Origin: Bimastos eiseni
Lineage: Eukaryota; Annelida; Clitellata; Crassiclitellata; Lumbricidae
Direction: 5' to 3'
Assembly (NCBI GenBank): GCA_959347315.1
Contig: OY365816.1
Coordinates: forward strand, 27,898,461 to 27,962,460
DNA length: 64,000 bases
Of this stretch, positions 39,201 to 50,595 are shown piece by piece (the first letter of the stretch is position 1; every line of letters starts with the position of its first letter). The notes beneath the pieces are model-generated. The model made no database searches. It was given only the letters and a program-made list of their open reading frames with translations, and was not told the origin of the DNA. Made by a program: the position numbers and the translations under genes.

Positions 39201-40531
39201 GTAACTTTCTGTTGGACGGCTGTAGCTATGGGGTTCTGTGTGAGATCCTGGTGGGAGACGGTCAATGTGGCATTACGGAGGTCACTGTTAATTTCATCAG
39301 GTGCATTCCCCCCAAAGATAAACCTCATCAGTCTCCAGACGATATCTTCTGCCGCCCAACCCGACCGAAAGCGTTAACGATTGAGGTACAGACGTTTTAG
39401 ATGGCTTCAAACTCCACAGATTTAATAATAGGCTATTGTTGTTTGTGAAATAGCTCGCCATTTGCTAGATGATAATGGCCGAATTGGATAAAACCCACAA
39501 CTGCGTTTTTATTTCCTTGCATTTCTACTCAGAACTAAATCTATTTTCTGCAGTGTATTCGTATATTTATTTTGATTTACTTAAAATTTAGGACCCATGC
39601 ATGCAATCACTATTTCTAGGCTCGTTTTAATTTATTGATTTGCCTGCTATGTCGATCAATTGGCCTAATTCTTAGTTTAGAGTCCCGACTTTAATTTCAC
39701 CCTAACTTTAAATAGAGGAGCCACCTAAATGCTTGCTTGTTTGTTGGGAATTCATGCACGTCTCTCCCTATACCCAAAGCTAAATCGATTCAGTAAATCA
39801 CGCATCGATTTAATAAACTTTTCTCTTAATTGCAGATACATATCGGGTTTCGAACTTACTACTACAAGTGCATCGACTACTATTTCCTAAACATAGCCCT
39901 CATAGTAGGACTAACGGTTGGCCTCGGAGTTCCAGCACTCATCGCCATTTTTGTAGCGCTATTCTGTTGCATTCGCAAACTGAGATCTCGTAAAACGCCT
40001 CCAACTAGCGGCAGACAGTTACCACGACTCGAAGAAGTCGACCCTGCTGATAATTCTTTTAAAGGACCACGTCCACTATCGAATCAGACAACTTTCTCAC
40101 AAAACCAGGAAACCATCTATCAGAACATGAGGATGAGCATGCTTCGCAGCCAACACGCAGTAGGTTACAGCTCAGAAATTCCAAACGACAATCATCCTCC
40201 ATACCAAGATGATGTAGAGCCCAGAAACGATTACGTTGCCGGCCAAACTGGTGACGACACAGCATTTCCACGTGCCAGTGACTGCATAACTGTTTTCCCC
40301 TTCAATTACCTTCAAAGCAGAGATAACGAATATCTATCGAATATCAATGACGCCGGTAGTGGAGGATGCAGAGATGGTGCTGTAGGAATCCAAAGCCATT
40401 CGAGGCTTTCCCACTCCCCGCCGTCTTTCGGTAAGAACTGGGCACTCTATGACAATGACCTCAGTCGATACGAATCCGACGGTAACAATGTAACGTATGC
40501 AAACTTTGGGGAACTGAATTTCCACAAGTAA
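32649..40531 (+). CDS. Gene C: mucin-stalk, three-IPT single-pass receptor
   Basis: Exons 32649-32730, 33280-33423, 34794-34889, 35504-35636, 36389-36553, 37222-37378, 38236-38577, 39200-39385, 39836-40531; 666 aa, phases all consistent. Signal peptide 1-27 (ISFLLLLETSVA). Two short stalk exons (28-75 and 76-107) are Thr/Ser/Pro-rich and similar to each other. First IPT 108-206 (SPNRGPVAGGTKVTF). Second IPT 207-373. Third module 374-435 (GCSYGVLCE). Transmembrane helix about 454-479. The tail has MRMSMLRS, ITVFPFNYLQ, WALYDNDL and a complete C-terminus with TYANFGELNF. The stalk is the shortest of the four. The acceptor of exon 3 is CAGGAG, so 34791 is an equally in-frame start three bases earlier. 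The tail ends 30 bases before AATAAA. It is closest to B, sharing long identical stretches. Ligand and function are unknown. Confidence 0.9.
33280..35470. repeat. Duplicated stalk exon plus intron in gene C
   Basis: From the stalk exons onward, 33280-34070 and 34794-35470 align with an offset of about 1,466 bases at the donors: both start GTAACA, end at donors GTGAGAAGCAACATTAAA, and continue through CTAAGGAGCGTTTC and GTTCTAAG. Genes A and B have one such exon. Confidence 0.85.
34130..34700. mobile_element. GCGCCTC-family non-autonomous element in gene C intron
   Basis: Begins TTATAAAGCGCCTCTCACAG, followed by GAAGCGCTCCCAGTGCC and GACTGTTCCATAGC; ends near the TA repeat at 34700. 42775-43025 shows the same order: AACATAGCGCCTCTTCAAG, GAGGCGCTCCTGG, GAGGCTATTCCGAG. 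It encodes no long protein and lies inside the exon-intron duplication. Confidence 0.55.
37030..37115. mobile_element. Short GCGCCTC-family fragment
   Basis: GGGGCGCCTCTGAGTAG and GAAGGGGCGCTATATC enclose a short stretch followed by GATTGATTGATT. It is a small relic in the intron before the second IPT of gene C. Confidence 0.45.
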
Positions 40532-40560
40532 TTTAATTGATGAATACTTGTACATGATCT

Positions 40561-40566
40561 AATAAA
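40561..40566 (+). terminator. Candidate poly(A) signal of gene C
   Basis: AATAAA 30 bases after the gene C stop codon. Confidence 0.55.
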
Positions 40567-40599
40567 TTCATGGGAAAACCTTCGTAGTAGTGACCTAAT

Positions 40600-41935
40600 C
40601 AAACGCCGCCTTTAGGTCTATGGATGCGGACTCGCCGGACTGCAAAGCGTGAGTTCGGCGAAAGATTGATCGAGTTGAGATCAGTTAAGACTAATTGGAG
40701 GTTAAGACAATAAAATTGTGAGACGTAGAATCCGATTGGCTAAAACGCAGAGACGGTCTGTCCACTCCCATCTCCGTCTGTGAATGCATAAATGCACAAG
40801 CCAAAGATCTCAGCGATCTGGTGCAAATATTATAGCCTACGTAGGGCCTACATACAAGAAAGAAAATTCCTACCTATATCTAGACTATAACTCGGCAAAT
40901 TTGAATTGAATGATTTCTGTCCCAAGCGAGGTCGGAATGCACTAACATACGTCACATTTGAAAGAAACCAATAGCATGTTCTAACGGCGAATGGCTCAAT
41001 AGACATCCAGCCTTCTCTAGGATATTTTTTGGGTTGGTGAACATTATCAATGTGACTCTGAATTCTGAATTCGCCGTCAGCTTAAAGATTAATGTCGTTA
41101 AGATCCTTGGCTCGTGCATCGATACATTAGCCAACGAAGAGTAAAGACCGTCTCACAGGTTAATTCGGGTAAAATGGTACATCCAGTTCCACATAGGCCT
41201 AGGGGCGCTAGGGCACTAACGAAATTTTGGTCTTTTCAGTTTATCTTCATTTGTTGTTTTTCAATTGAAGAATCTACTGTTAACAATCTCGCTTGAATGA
41301 CTTGCGTGTACGCCTACTGATCGTTTCCTGTTTCACTACTTAAGTTTATGGTTTTTCAATCAGAATTGTATTGTTTTCCGCTGCTTACTGTAAGCTTATG
41401 GGCCTACTCCAAGACAAGGGTATCCCGACTGTAACGGAATAGTCGGTTCTTTTCGGGCCTTTTCCTTCCTTATTGTTCCCACCTATATTGATTATACATG
41501 TATGCATTTAACTCATATGTTGTCTGCTGGGATAAATAAAACGCAATGAATTGAATGTTGAATTGAATATGTTGATTTCCTAATCGTTGCTTTTTACTCA
41601 CTTCGAACGTATAATAGGCGCCGTTCACTGGCGTATTCAACGTCAAAACGCAGTTGGGTGTTCACCAAATATGGCGGAAGTCATATGCAAATTAGTCTGT
41701 TACGTCACTGTGCAAACACTTCATAGATTGGATTACTATATTTGCCAAGAATTCCAAGATATATATATATATAGACCGCTTGGGTTTAACCATATGATGT
41801 TCCAAACCGGTTTCATTGGCTGATATTTTATTGGTTCAAGGGAAGCTTCCTCGTTTTGTGTGTCACGGTCGAAGTTATTCTTTCTTGAGACGATTCTTGC
41901 GATCAATGACAAACCAGTGCAAATATGTTGAATTT
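40600..41935. repeat. 3' flank of the gene C unit
   Basis: No gene. Counterpart of 28830-30225 after gene B, with the same blocks in the same order (GTGAGTTCGGCGAAAGA, GACGGTCTGTCC, ACCGTCTCACAGGT, GTGTGTCACGGTCGAAG). It marks the right edge of the second 10-11 kb tandem unit. Confidence 0.75.
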
Positions 41936-42130
41936 CACGTAAAGTTTATGGACATTTATATATATATATAACATATATATTATATATATATAACATATAT
42001 ATTATATATATATACACAAAGAGTGTGTGTAAGCGCGTGCCAACTCATGTTGTGTGTGTGATATTTCTTTTGCCTGTGCGAATACCTAAATCGTGTTTTC
42101 TCGAGCATTGTGATAATAATAATAATAATT

Positions 42131-42168
<38 letters not shown>

Positions 42169-42170
42169 CA
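41757..42170. repeat. TA-rich microsatellite cluster
   Basis: (TA)n runs at about 41758-41772, 41957-42013 and 42128-42168, with an AAT run at 42113-42127. Confidence 0.85.
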
Positions 42171-42339
42171 GTGGTGGGCCTCGCATGAGTGCACACTGGC
42201 TGTTGTATTGTGAGGTTTGAAGTGACAAAACAGAGAACGAGTTGATCTGAAAACCTGACAATTACCAGGATTTAAACAGAGCTTCGAGCCAACATAATCC
42301 ACGAGTCGTAATCGTTTGACGGTAAGAAGCGCCTGAGGC

Positions 42340-43310
42340 ACGGTTATGTAATGCCAGGTAAGTTGAGGCTAGGTATGGATTGAAATGAAAGGTGTTGAAA
42401 GACAATGCAAGGTATGGCATGTTAATGCAAGGTACGATTAATGTAGGATTAGAAAAGGTTAGGTAAGAAGAGGTATGCTAATAGAAGGTAAGGTAAGAAT
42501 GGGTAAGATAAGAAGAGGCATGGTCATTGAAGGCATGTTCATAAAAGGTAAGGTTAGATTGATGTATGCTTTTAGAAGGTAAGGTAGTTATAAGAAAAGG
42601 TATGGCAATTGAAGGCAAAGTAAGGTAGGAAGAGGCATGGTAATAGAAGGTAAGGTGAGTTAAGAAGAAGTAAGATAATAGAAGGTGATGCAACTAAAAA
42701 GAGGTATCAATCAATCAATCAATCAATCAATATATCAATCAATCAATAAATCAATAAATCAATAATTCAATAAATGAAACTTAACATAGCGCCTCTTCAA
42801 GAAATCAGAGGCGCTCCTGGTCCAACCTCGGCCATATAAGACAGTTTTCAGAGTGGAATACAAATAGGGTAGAGAGTTCTTAGGTAAGAGTCGAAGATCC
42901 AGTGGGAGGCTATTCCGAGTAGATGGACCCACAACCGAAAAAGCACGATACTGCATCGTAGAGGACCTAGAGAAAGGCATCGAAGAAGACCCTGCGAGGC
43001 AGAGCGCAGCGTCCAGCCTCACAGGGTATGGTAATAGAAGGTAAGGTAATTAAGAAAAGATAAGGTAATAGAAGGTGAGGTAAGGAATCAAAATAGGATG
43101 AGGCAGAAAAGGTAAGGTAAGAATGGTTAGAAAAGGTAGGCTAAAGCAAGACACAAGGCGAGACAGGGCAAGATCATAATTATTAATCAAAGTAGGGACA
43201 GATATGGCTAGACAGGCGAGGTGAGAACAGTTGAGGCATAATAAGGTGCGGTAAGGATGGATAAATCAAGGAGAGGTGTGATTAGTTCCGGTAAGGTACC
43301 TGAAGGTTTG
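42340..43310. repeat. GGTAAG-rich degenerate minisatellite upstream of gene D
   Basis: Dozens of AAGGTAAGG/AGAGGTATGG-type words fill about 42345-42710 and 43020-43310, interrupted by an ATCAATCA run (42709-42775) and a GCGCCTC-family element. No coding sequence. The array ends about 220 bases before the first exon of gene D. Confidence 0.75.
42775..43025. mobile_element. GCGCCTC-family element upstream of gene D
   Basis: It opens with AACATAGCGCCTCTTCAAG and continues with GAGGCGCTCCTGG. It ends with CAGCCTCACAGGG, inserted in the GGTAAG array. It is related to 34130-34700. Confidence 0.55.
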
Positions 43311-43529
43311 CGTCACCAGTGAGAAAGTAATCGAAGTATCCCACATAGTTTCGGAATCTTTGTCGCTTTTTACTATTGTTTCATTTGCAGCAGCAATTTG
43401 AAATCAACATATCTACGGCGCTAACAAAAGAAGTCGCGGGAGCAGTTTATTCACAACAGTCAGCAGTACTTCCGCAATATTTTCAGTGTACTTCCGGTGC
43501 AATCTTCGATTGCCACAGACCTGTGAGGG

Positions 43530-46500
43530 ATGCATTCGACACCAATGTCTAGTATTTGTCTACTCCTTATTCCAGCACTCTGTTGTAAGTACTTCATCAC
43601 CATTCTACTTTAATTTATGCACGATTAACGACCAAATTGTCTTTACTAAGCTCGCAGCGAAGAATTTTTATAGCGCAAACATTAACAATGACGCTTTGTT
43701 CGCCATTGGCATTACGTCGTCAAAGAATAGTATATCGCATAACACACACTTCGACGGAACATAAATTGGTCACGTTTCGCCAGTTCCGCTGAGTTCAATG
43801 TGCGTAACTGCACAAAGGCGTCTTTTGATGTTATTTGGTAGAGTTGCTCGCTTTGCTTTTTACTATGTGTCATTTTTATCTTAATAAAACAGGTGCTTTG
43901 ACATCACGCGAAACAACAGCATCACAAACCACATCACAAACAACTACAACAGCACCAACAACTACATCCACACCACAAATAACTACTACAACAGCACCAA
44001 CAACTACATCCACACCACAAATAACTACTACAACGGCTCCAACAACAACAACCACCCCACAAATAACTACTACAACAGCACATACAACTACATCCACACC
44101 ACAAATAACTACTACAACAGCACCAACAACTACATCCACACCACAAATAACTACTACAACAGATCCAACAACTACATTCACACCACAAATAACTACTACA
44201 ACAGATCCAACCACTACATCCACACCACAAATAACTACTACAACAGATCCAACAACTACATCAACACCACAAATAACTACTACAACAGATCCAACAACTA
44301 CATCCACACCACAAATAACTACTACAACAGATCCGACAACTACATCCACACCACAAATAACTACTACAACAGATCCAACAACTACATCCACACCACAAAT
44401 AACTACTACAACAGATCCAACAACTACATTCACACCACAAATAACTACTACAACAGATCCAACCACTACATCTACACCACAAATAACTTCTACAACAGAT
44501 CCAACAACTACATCCACACCACAAATAACTACTACAACGGCTCCAACAACAACAACCACACCACAAATAACTACTACAACAGATCCAACAACTACATCAA
44601 CACCACAAATAACTACTACAACAGCTCCAACAACTACATCCACACCACAAATAACTACTACAACAGATCCAACAACTACATCCACACCACAAATAACTAC
44701 TACAACAGATCCAACAACTACATCCACACCACAAATAACTACTACAACAGCTCCAACAACTACATCCACACCACAAATAACTACTACAACAGATCCAACA
44801 ACTACATCCACACCACAAATAACTACTACAACAGATTTAGCAACAACAACCAGCCCACTAATAACTACTACGACAGCACCAACAACTACATCCACACCAC
44901 AAATAACTACTACAGCAGATTTAACAACAACAACCAGCCCACTAATAACTACTACGACAGCACCAACAACTACAACCACCCCACAAATAACTTCTAAAAC
45001 AGCACAAACAACTACAACCACACCGCAAAAAACTACTACAACAGATCTAACAACAACAACCACTCCACAAATAACTACTACAACAGATCTAACAACAACA
45101 ACCAGCCCACTAATAACTACTACAACAGCACAAACAACTACAACCACACCGCAAATAACTACTACAACAGATTCAACAACTACATCCACACCACAAATAA
45201 CTACTACAACGGATCCAACAACTACAACCACACCACAAATAACTACAACAGATTCAACAACTACATCCACACCGCAAATAACTACTACAACAGATCCAAC
45301 AACTACATCCACACCACAAATAACTACTACAACAGATTCAACCACTACATCCACACCACAAATAACTACTACAACAGATCCAACAACTACATCCACACCA
45401 CAAATAACTACTACAACAGATCCAACAACTACATCCACACCACAAATAACTACTACAACAGATTTAGCAACAACAACCAGCCCACTAATAACTACTGCGA
45501 CAGCACCAACAACTACATCCACACCACAAATAACTACTACAGCAGATTTAACAACAACAACCAGCCCACTAATAACTACTACGACAGCACCAACAACTAC
45601 AACCACCCCACAAATAACTTCTACAACGGCACAAACCACTACAACCACACCGCAAATAACTACTACAACAGATCTAACAACAACAACCACTACACAAATA
45701 ACTACTACAACAGATCTAACAACAACAACCAGCCCACTAATAACTACTACAACAGCACAAACAACTACAACCACACCGCAAATAACTACTACAACAGATT
45801 CAACAACTACATCCACACCACAAATAACTACTACAACAGATCCAACAACTACAACCACACCACAAATAACTACTACAACAGCTCCAACAACTACATCCAC
45901 ACCACAAATAACTACTACAACAGATCCAACAACTACATCCACACCACAAATAACTACTACAACAGATCTAACAACAACAACCAGCCCACTAATAACTACT
46001 ACAACAGCACAAACAACTACAACCACACCGCAATTAACTACTACAACAGATACAACAACTACATCCACACCACAAATAACTACTACAACAGATCTAACAA
46101 CAACAACCAGCCCACTAATAACTACTACAACAGCTCCAACAACTACATCCACACCACAAATAACTACTACAACAGATCCAACAACTACATCCACACCACA
46201 AATAACTACTACAACAGATCCAACAACTACATTCACACCACAAATAACTACTACAACAGATCCAACCACTACATCCACACCACAAATAACTACTACAACA
46301 GATCCAACAACTACATCCACACCACAAATAACTACTACAACAGATCCAACAACTACATCCACACCACAAATAACTACTACAACAGATTTAGCAACAACAA
46401 CCAGCCCACTAATAACTACTACGACAGCACCAACAACTACATCCACACCACAAATAACTACTACAGCAGATTTAACAACAACAACTAGCCCACTAATAAC

Positions 46501-49500
46501 TACTACGACAGACCAACAACTACAACCACCCCACAAATAACTTCTACAACAGCACAAACAACTACAACCACACCGCAAAAAACGACTACAACAGATCTAA
46601 CAACAACAACCACTCCACAAATAACTACTACAACAGATCTAACAACAACAACCAGCCCACTAATAACTACTACAACAGCACAAACAACTACAACCACGCC
46701 GCAAATAACTACTACAACAGATCCAACAACTACATCCACACCACAAATAACTACTACAACAGATCCAACAACTACAACCACACCACAAATAACTTCTACA
46801 ACAGATTCAACAACTACATCCACACCACAAATAACTACTACAACAGATCCAACAACTACATCCACACCACAAATAACTACTACAACAGATCTAACAACAA
46901 CATCCACACCACAAATAACTACTACAACAGATTCAACCACTACATCCACACCACAAATAACTACTACAACAGATCCAACAACTACATCCACACCACAAAT
47001 AACTACTACAACAGATCAAACAACAACAACCAGCCCACTAATAACTACTACAACAGCTCCAACAACTACATCCACACCACAAATAACTACTACAACAGAT
47101 CCAACAACTACATCCACACCACAAATAACTACTACAACAGATCCAACAACTACATCCACACCACAAATAACTACTACAACAGATCCAACAACTACATCCA
47201 CACCACAAAAAACGACTACAACAGATCTAACAACAACAACCACTCCACAAATAACTACTACAACAGATCTAACAACAACAACAAGCCCACTAATAACTAC
47301 TACAACAGCACAAACAACTACAACCACGCCGCAAATAACTACTACAACAGATCCAACAACTACATCCACACCACAAATAACTACTACAACAGATCCAACA
47401 ACTACAACCACACCACAAATAACTACTACAACAGATTCAATAACTACATCCACACCACAAATAACTACTACAACAGATCCAACAACTACATCCACACCAC
47501 AAATAACTACTACAACAGATCTAACAACAACAACCAGCCCACTAATAACTACTACAACAGCACAAACAACTACAACCACACCGCAATTAACTACTACAAC
47601 AGATCCAACAACTACATCCACATCACAAATAACTACTACAACAGATCCAACAACTACATCCACACCACAAATAACTACTACAACAGATCCAACAACTACA
47701 TCCACACCACAAAAAACGACTACAACAGATCTAACAACAACAACCACTCCACAAATAACTACTACAACAGATCCAACAACTACATCCACACCACAAATAA
47801 CTACTACAACAGATCCAACAACTACATCCACACCACAAATAACTACTACAACAGATCCAACAACTACATCCACACCACAAATAACTACTACAACAGATCC
47901 AACAACTACATCCACACCACAAAAAACGACTACAACAGATCTAACAACAACAACCACTCCACAAATAACTACTACAACAGATCTAACAACAACAACAAGC
48001 CCACTAATAACTACTACAACAGCACAAACAACTACAACCACGCCGCAAATAACTACTACAACAGATCCAACAACTACATCCACACCACAAATAACTACTA
48101 CAACAGATCCAACAACTACAACCACACCACAAATAACTACTACAACAGATTCAATAACTACACCCACACCACAAATAACTACTACAACAGATCCAACAAC
48201 TACATCCACACCACAAATAACTACTACAACAGATCTAACAACAACAACCAGCCCACTAATAACTACTACAACAGCACAAACAACTACAACCACACCGCAA
48301 TTAACTACTACAACAGATCCAACAACTACATCCACATCACAAATAACTACTACAACAGATCCAACAACTACATCCACACCACAAATAACTACTACAACAG
48401 ATCCAACAACTACATCCACACCACAAAAAACGACTACAACAGATCTAACAACAACAACCACTCCACAAATAACTACTACAACAGATCCAACAACTACATC
48501 CACACCACAAATAACTACTACAACAGATCCAACAACTACAACCACACCACAAATAACTACTACAACAGCTCCAACAACTACATCCACACCACAAATAACT
48601 ACTACAACAGATCCAACAACTACATCCACACCACAAATAACTACTACAACAGATCTAACAACAACAACCAGCCCACTAATAACTACTACAACAGCACAAA
48701 CAACTACAACCACACCGCAATTAACTACTACAACAGATCCAACAACTACATCCACACCACAAATAACTACTACAACAGATCTAACAACAACAACCAGCCC
48801 ACTAATAACTACTACAACAGCTCCAACAACTACATCCACACCACAAATAACTACTACAACAGATCCAACAACTACATCCACACCACAAATAACTACTACA
48901 ACAGATCCAACAACTACATTCACACCACAAATAACTACTACAACAGATCCAACCACTACATCCACACCACAAATAACTACTACAACAGATCCAACAACTA
49001 CATCCACACCACAAATAACTACTACAACAGATCCAACAACTACATCCACACCACAAATAACTACTACAACAGATTTAGCAACAACAACCAGCCCACTAAT
49101 AACTACTACGACAGCACCAACAACTACATCCACACCACAAATAACTACTACAGCAGATTTAACAACAACAACCAGCCCACTAATAACTACTACGACAGCA
49201 CCAACAACTACAACCACCCCACAAATAACTTCTACAACAGCACAAACAACTACAACCACACCGTAAAAAACGACTACAACAGATCTAACAACAACAACCA
49301 CTCCACAAATAACTACTACAACAGATCTAACAACAACAACCAGCCCACTAATAACTACTACAACAGCACAAACAACTACAACCACGCCGCAAATAACTAC
49401 TACAACAGATCCAACAACTACATCCACACCACAAATAACTACTACAACAGATCCAACAACTACAACCACACCACAAATAACTTCTACAACAGATTCAACA

Positions 49501-50514
49501 ACTACATCCACACCACAAATAACTACTACAACAGATCCAACAACTACATCCACACCACAAATAACTACTACAACAGATCTAACAACAACAACCAGCCCAC
49601 TAATAACTACTACAACAGCTCCAACAACTACATCCACACCACAAATAACTACTACAACAGATCCAACAACTACATCCACACCACAAATAACTACTACAAC
49701 AGATCCAACAACTACAATTACATCACAAATAACTACTACAACAGCACCAGCAACTACAACCAGCCCACAAATAACTACTACAACACCACCAACAACTACA
49801 GCCACCTCACAAATAACTACTACAACAGCACCAACAACTACAACAACCACACAAATAACTACTACAGCGGCAACAACAACTACAATCACCCCACAAATAG
49901 CTACTACAGCATCAACAAGTATAACCACCCCACAAGCAATTACTACAACAGCACGAATAGCTACTACTACAGTTCCACTCACGATTACTATGGTGTCAAA
50001 GACGGCCACTGCGATACGAGCAACTAGTACCACAGCACCAGAAACAACTACTTTAGCACCAGCAGCTACTTCACAACATCAAACTACACGGCAGCAACCA
50101 ACGACTACTGTACAACAACCGACCACTACGGCTGCTACCAGTACCTTTCAGGCACCATTGGGTAAGGAAGATAGATTTGAGATCAATGATTGTTTCACTC
50201 ATTGACCTTGTCATCTTTTAGTCTCGCTTGAGCAGCAATTAGAAGGTTGCTGGTGAGATTACATTCGGTGTTGTACACGTGATGGAATCCTTGCATGGCT
50301 GCAGTACAGTTAATTCTACTTCTATAGGAACTTGCTTATACTATACAGTACTTATAATCATAATGCGGTGGATCAGTTCGAATATTATAAACGATGATGA
50401 TGATGATTATGACGACGACGATGACGACAATGATTATTATCATTATTGTTATTATTATCATGTACTATTATTATTATTTTTATTATTATTATTATTATTA
50501 TTATTTTTATTATC

Positions 50515-50555
<41 letters not shown>

Positions 50556-50564
50556 TATTATTAC

Positions 50565-50595
<31 letters not shown>

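Noticed and set aside
43876..50033. Minus-strand open frames of about 900 and 1,005 residues, Val/Ile/Cys-rich
   Set aside because: They are the reverse of the Thr-coding 42-bp array, whose units lack stops in several frames. Phase-consistent splice sites, signal peptide and domain exons all support the plus strand.
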